Below the pieces are notes generated by a model. It searched no databases. It was not told where the DNA came from and saw only the letters and a list, made by a program, of their open reading frames with translations. Shown here piece after piece: positions 13,996-15,684 of a DNA stretch of 15,684 nucleotides. This DNA is from Deltaproteobacteria bacterium (GTDB lineage Bacteria; Myxococcota_A; UBA9160), in contig DOUU01000254.1 in assembly GCA_003520425.1 (NCBI GenBank), positions 2,517 to 18,200 of the forward strand, given 5' to 3'. Positions within the stretch are counted from its first letter, which is position 1. Every line of letters begins with the position of its first letter. The translations under genes and the position numbers were made by a program.

Positions 13996-15242
13996 GCCGT
14001 CTGCTCATGACCGGAAATGCGGCGGCGGCGTGGGGAGCGCGGCTTGCGGACGTGGACTATGTGCCGGCCTTTCCCATCACTCCTCAAACCGAGATCGTGG
14101 AGACGCTCGAGCACTGGCGCGAGACGGGCGAGATCCAGACACGCGTGGTGATGATGGAATCGGAGCATTCCGCCGTCGCGGCCGCCGGTGCGGCGGCGGT
14201 GACGGGTGTTCGGGTGTTCACGGCCACCTCGAGCCAGGGTCTGCTCTACGCGATGGAGATGCTGTACACCGTTGCGGGCTGGCGTGCGCCATTCGTGCTC
14301 GTGAACGTGTCACGCGGGATTGCAGCGCCGATCACCCTCGAACCCGACCACCAGGACATCCTGGCGGCGCGCGACAGTGGATTCCTCCAGATCCATTGCG
14401 CGAGCGTGCAGGAAGTCCTCGATGCGGTCCTGTTTGCACATTGCTGGAGCGAACATCCCGCCGTGCGGCTCCCCGTGATTGTCAACCTCGACGGTTTTCA
14501 CCTCTCCTTTACACGCGAGCCCGTCGAAGTGCCGGATGCCGAAGCTGTCTCCCGCTTTCTCCCGCCCTTCGATCCCGGCGAGGCGTCCTTTCGCGCTAGC
14601 AAGCCCGTGAGCCGGGCCGTGGCCGTCCTAGGTGGCGGTCCGTATTCCTACTTCCGCTATCAGATGCACCGGGCGGCAGAAGCTGCCCTGGTTGCTCACG
14701 AGGCCATCGCGGTCGGGTTTCAGCGAGCATGTGGGCGGCGCTGGGATCTCGTGGAGGTCTATCGCGCCGAAGACGCGGAGGTCGTCTTCTTTCTGACCGG
14801 TTCCTATGCCACCAAAGCGCGGGACGCCGTGGACCACCTGCGTGCAGCTGGGGTCGCCGCGGGTCTTGTGCGCCCGCGCGTGCTTCGCCCGTACCCGCGA
14901 GAGGCGATCCGTACGGCACTGCGGGGCAAGCGCGGGGTCGTGGTCCTTGATCAGAACCTCTCGATGGGTCAAGGGGGCGTCCTCCATACCGAGCTTGCGG
15001 CGGCCCTCTATGGATGGCCGGGCGCGCCGAGAGTGCTCGCAAGCTTCATCGGGGGCCTGGGCGGGCGCGACGTCGCGCTGGAGGAGTTCCGGGAGATGGC
15101 GAGGGAAACGCTGCGTGCGGCCGATCAGGGTCACGAAGCCCCGCGGCGCCTCCTCTACACCGCTCAGGAGTTGCGCGAAGTGAGGAAGCTGCAGGGCATC
15201 GCCCTGGCCGAACGTGAAGACATGGCGAAGGAGGGGATGTGA
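13992..15242 (+). CDS. 2-oxoacid:ferredoxin oxidoreductase, alpha subunit
   Basis: This 416-residue alpha subunit supplies the pyrimidine-binding half of the thiamine diphosphate site and part of the substrate pocket. It has VPAFPITPQTEI (24-35, Thr30 at the conserved substrate-contact position) and MESEHSAVAAAGAA (55-68, Glu58 at the TPP-activating position). TATSSQGLLYAMEMLY and NVSRG with Arg108 follow, then a transketolase-C-like domain with FFLTGSYATKARDAV and VVVLDQNLSMGQGG. The start is GTG at 13992, inside the stop of the gamma-delta gene (GTGA), with GGAG six nt upstream; an ATG at 14007 is a less likely alternative. The stop overlaps the beta start by GTGA. No truncation or frameshift is visible. 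Confidence 0.94.
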   Translation: MSRLLMTGNAAAAWGARLADVDYVPAFPITPQTEIVETLEHWRETGEIQTRVVMMESEHSAVAAAGAAAVTGVRVFTATSSQGLLYAMEMLYTVAGWRAPFVLVNVSRGIAAPITLEPDHQDILAARDSGFLQIHCASVQEVLDAVLFAHCWSEHPAVRLPVIVNLDGFHLSFTREPVEVPDAEAVSRFLPPFDPGEASFRASKPVSRAVAVLGGGPYSYFRYQMHRAAEAALVAHEAIAVGFQRACGRRWDLVEVYRAEDAEVVFFLTGSYATKARDAVDHLRAAGVAAGLVRPRVLRPYPREAIRTALRGKRGVVVLDQNLSMGQGGVLHTELAAALYGWPGAPRVLASFIGGLGGRDVALEEFREMARETLRAADQGHEAPRRLLYTAQELREVRKLQGIALAEREDMAKEGM

Positions 15243-15684
15243 GCGAGACGCGATTCCGCCGCATGAACGACCTTCCCTCGACTCATCTGCTTGGCGGGGG
15301 CACCGCCATGTGTGCTGGCTGCGGTGGCCTTCAGGCGATTCAGGAGATCTACGACGTACTCGGCTCCCGTACAATCTTTGTCAACGCGGCGGGCTGCATG
15401 ACGCTCCTGTCGATTTACCCCTTCACACCGTTCCGCGGGTCATGGCTGTACACCGCGATGGCGTGCGCGCCCGCAGGCTCACAGGGCGTGCGCGACGCCC
15501 TCGACATCCTCGTTCGCAAGGGTCAGATTCGGCCTGAAGAAGACCTCTCCGTTGTGACACTTGCTGGCGATGGCGCCTCGTACGGCATGGGTCTTTCCGC
15601 CACGAGCGCCGCGATCGACCGAGGACTGGACTTCCTCTACATCTGCTACGACAACGAGGGCTACATGAACACCGGCGTGCAGCG
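15239..15684 (+). CDS. 2-oxoacid:ferredoxin oxidoreductase, beta subunit (cut by window edge)
   Basis: The first 148 codons of the beta subunit, which holds the diphosphate half of the TPP site and a [4Fe-4S] cluster. The start is GTG at 15239, overlapping the alpha stop (GTGA), with GGAGGGG at 15230-15236. Cluster cysteines are seen in MCAGCGG (Cys25, Cys28) and AAGCMT (Cys53); the fourth would lie downstream. The TPP/Mg motif is LAGDGASYGMG followed by YDNEGYMNTGVQ just before the edge. The visible part is intact. The gene completes the gamma-delta, alpha, beta set, so the enzyme is likely functional. Confidence 0.93.
   Translation, partial: MSETRFRRMNDLPSTHLLGGGTAMCAGCGGLQAIQEIYDVLGSRTIFVNAAGCMTLLSIYPFTPFRGSWLYTAMACAPAGSQGVRDALDILVRKGQIRPEEDLSVVTLAGDGASYGMGLSATSAAIDRGLDFLYICYDNEGYMNTGVQ

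Noticed and set aside
1..15684. Mobile element, CRISPR array, tRNA or rRNA
   Set aside because: I saw no transposase or integrase, no regularly spaced repeats, and no tRNA- or rRNA-like stretch on either strand.

Overview
The window is GC-rich, densely packed bacterial DNA. It has very short gaps, ATGA/GTGA stop-start overlaps and several GTG or TTG starts. The content (CaiB/BaiF CoA-transferases, short-chain dehydrogenases, an SCP2-type thiolase with a DUF35 partner domain, a MaoC hydratase, an acyl-CoA dehydrogenase, and a ferredoxin-dependent 2-oxoacid oxidoreductase) suggests a metabolically versatile, high-GC soil or sediment bacterium. A Deltaproteobacteria-like lineage (Myxococcota, Desulfobacterota, Binatota) or an actinobacterium would fit. 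No rRNA or marker gene is present, so the lineage is inference. I see no mobile element, tRNA, rRNA or CRISPR array.

Region 1 (1-8084, minus strand) is one tight run of seven genes, transcribed right to left: CaiB/BaiF CoA-transferase, SDR dehydrogenase (MFE-2-like), a tandem two-domain CaiB/BaiF fusion, an HMG-CoA-synthase-like/DUF35 fusion, SCP2-type thiolase, MaoC-type hydratase, and an acyl-CoA dehydrogenase cut by the window edge. Together they can activate an acid by CoA transfer, desaturate, hydrate, oxidise and thiolytically cleave it. The parts list resembles the bbs (benzylsuccinate) type of beta-oxidation, but with a MaoC hydratase and an HMG-CoA-synthase-like fold attached to the DUF35 domain. 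The predicted nucleophilic Cys of that fold is Asp. No fumarate-adding glycyl-radical enzyme is in view, so the substrate is unknown.

Region 2 (8118-11614) holds a plus-strand FabG-like SDR that starts only 33 nt from the divergent CaiB gene. It is followed, on the minus strand and convergent with it, by a cyclase-family (kynurenine-formamidase-like) metal hydrolase and, further upstream, a complete AMP-forming acyl-CoA synthetase. These look like accessory entry steps for the same or a related catabolic route.

A 315-nt gene-free divergent region (11615-11929) separates the synthetase from Region 3 (11930 to the right edge, plus strand). Region 3 encodes an amino-acid dehydrogenase of the Glu/Leu/Phe/Val family, then a 2-oxoacid:ferredoxin oxidoreductase as a gamma-delta fusion, an alpha subunit and a truncated beta subunit. 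The four genes read as a route from an amino acid to a 2-oxoacid, then to acyl-CoA plus reduced ferredoxin. That acyl-CoA could in principle feed the beta-oxidation genes of Region 1.
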